This document shows positions 62,361-64,000 of a stretch of DNA of 64,000 nucleotides, one piece after another; the stretch's first letter is position 1, and each line of letters begins with the position of its first letter. The position numbers were made by a program, and so were the translations under genes. Source of the stretch: Camarhynchus parvulus. Lineage: Eukaryota; Chordata; Aves; Passeriformes; Thraupidae. The notes beneath the pieces are model-generated. The model saw only the letters and a list, made by a program, of their open reading frames with translations, had not been told where the DNA came from and did no database searches. Where the stretch lies: assembly GCF_901933205.1 (NCBI RefSeq), contig NC_044573.1:36118993-36182992 (forward strand), in the 5' to 3' direction.

Positions 62361-64000
62361 GGCAAAGAAAAAAAAGATGCATCTTTCTGGCTCTGAAGCT
62401 GGGACTTTGTTAATTGACCAGAATAAACTTTTTCTCCTTCTTGTAAGCACAATAAATGACACTTTCACAGTAAGCTAATGATGGGTGTCTATAATGGATG
62501 GCAGTAGCAGCACTATTATTGGTGTAGTTATACTGGTAAAAAATGCACACATTATTATAGTTTTATGTTGCAATGGAAAGAGATTCAATTATGCTCATAA
62601 GCAGTGCTGGAGTTGTATTCACAACTCTGACAGTTTGCCTCACTATAAATACACCAAGAAAACCTTTTTTCAGCTTGTCAGATTGCACAGAAATAAAGAT
62701 CACTCTCAAGGAGAATGCTTTGGAACAAAGTGCTATGTAATCCAAGCATGTGGAAGCTGAAAAAAATCCAGCATAATGCAGAGGTGAGAAGCATGGTTCA
62801 TAAAGGCATCATAATAAATTACATAATCTAAACATCAATCAGCTATTTTTAAGGCAGAATTCTTACTTTGAAAAAAAAAATCAGTTAAATTCAGCTCAAG
62901 CAACCATTGTAAAATGAATACTTAACCCGGGTTAAGATAAGGCTCAAGTTACACCAGAATGGCAGTACCTACAACATCCTCTTGTTTCTGCTGTTTCATC
63001 CTTTTTATATCTGCTTCATATAAATATGATTACTAACAGAATCTACCACTAAATACCCCACTTAGATGTGCCCTGTCGTGGCTGTAATTGTATTTATTAT
63101 ATATTTCTTAAACATGTCCCCATATTCTACAACAGAAATATTACATTTCTAAATTAAAATGAAATTAAATGAAATAAAATAAAAATAAAAATAAAATTTA
63201 AAAAAGGACGAAATATATTACAAAGATGGTGTTAGAAAACCTAGCAGATTTGCTTTGTAAACGTCTTGTAGGTAAGATGGCTGATTCCTTGTGGCTCTGA
63301 GTACACAAACTGTACATCTAAATAGTAACTTTCAGATTATTTTTATATGCCCACAGCCACATTTTCATAATCAGCTTCTAGGACTCTGATGGCCAATATG
63401 AGCACAAACCTTTTATGCTGAACTTTCGTTCACAAATACAAGACTCCATGAATGCCAAGCTGGCAATCAGATTCACTTCTGGTTTGTGCTAAAAATTGCA
63501 AATTGTATAATGTGAAGAAAACTTGTCAGTTCACTTTAAGTTACCAAAATGCTGATGATCAAGTAGGAAAGACATTCAGTGGTATATTTAATAGGCTGCT
63601 TGTTACTGCTTTCTCAGGCAAAAATATTTTAAATTCAAATAAAGATCATTTGGCAGCTGACAGGAAACAAGACTCTGTGATGATGTGACACCTACAGCTT
63701 GCGACTTTCTAGGACACTCATACTCACTGCATTACATCAGAGTAATTCTGATAGCTCTGCCCTTATCCTTTTTAGACAAGTGATGAGGCAGGCAAAACAT
63801 CACTTTCTGAAGTCTATCTGAGCTTGTACTTCAGGGAGAGAGATCCATTCACAGTCAAATCCTCTTACTCAACACCCTCAACATCGTGGTTGGCACACTG
63901 TTGTGGATACAACCAGGAGACCTGGAATAGCTGTAACTATCACAGCATGAAATGTAACTCTGAAAAATACTGGTGATCTCAATAGACATTTTGTACCTGC
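62361..64000. other. Intergenic to window end
   Basis: AT-rich sequence with an AAAAT-rich simple repeat near 63150-63205. No gene, RNA or mobile element recognised. Confidence 0.5.

Overview
The window looks like bird genomic DNA, most likely from a songbird. The evidence is split vertebrate genes with GT-AG introns, several 5'-truncated CR1 LINE fragments ending in ATTCT(G/A)TGATTCT-type tails, and two solitary LTRs that I recognise as passerine ERV families. No operons, CRISPR arrays, rRNA or tRNA genes were seen. All recognisable genes lie on the minus strand.

Layout. (1) 1-4.4 kb: the 5' end of microsomal epoxide hydrolase EPHX1 (three coding exons at 2648-2635, 1781-1568 and 771-591), with a CpG-rich block at 3.83-4.44 kb as its likely promoter or first exon. 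(2) 4.5-8.9 kb: intergenic, with a duplicated block of about 0.6 kb at 6.7-7.3 and 7.7-8.3 kb. (3) 8.87-23.9 kb: a plasminogen-family gene. I reconstructed eleven coding exons (signal peptide, PAN/apple domain, kringles 1-4). All ten splice junctions keep GT-AG ends and compatible phases, giving an open frame of 490 codons. Kringle 5 and nearly all of the protease domain are missing. Only a terminal exon remains at 9151-8888, with its GDSGG motif destroyed, followed by a poly(A) signal. (4) 23.9-36.7 kb: intergenic, with CR1 and LTR insertions. (5) 36.7-46.4 kb: a second, decayed plasminogen-like copy. Remnants of the signal exon (start ATG changed to ATA), PAN, K1a, K1b, K4a and the last protease exon lie in the same order and strand. 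(6) 46.4-64 kb: the 5' flank of this second copy. It shares non-coding blocks with the flank of the first copy (30.1-30.4 with 57.2-57.5 kb; about 32.1 with 62.3 kb).

Interpretation. An ancestral plasminogen-like gene was duplicated in tandem together with its 5' flank. The distal copy became a pseudogene. The EPHX1-proximal copy lost K5 and the catalytic domain but kept a flawless signal-PAN-K1-K2-K3-K4 frame. Both visible ways of ending the transcript stop translation just after kringle 4: read-through of exon 11, or splicing from exon 11 to the old protease exon. The predicted product is a secreted protein of about 490-495 residues with the domain content of N-terminal plasminogen plus angiostatin (K1-4), encoded directly by the genome rather than made by proteolysis. 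This is the most interesting feature of the window and can be tested with liver RNA-seq and comparative genomics.
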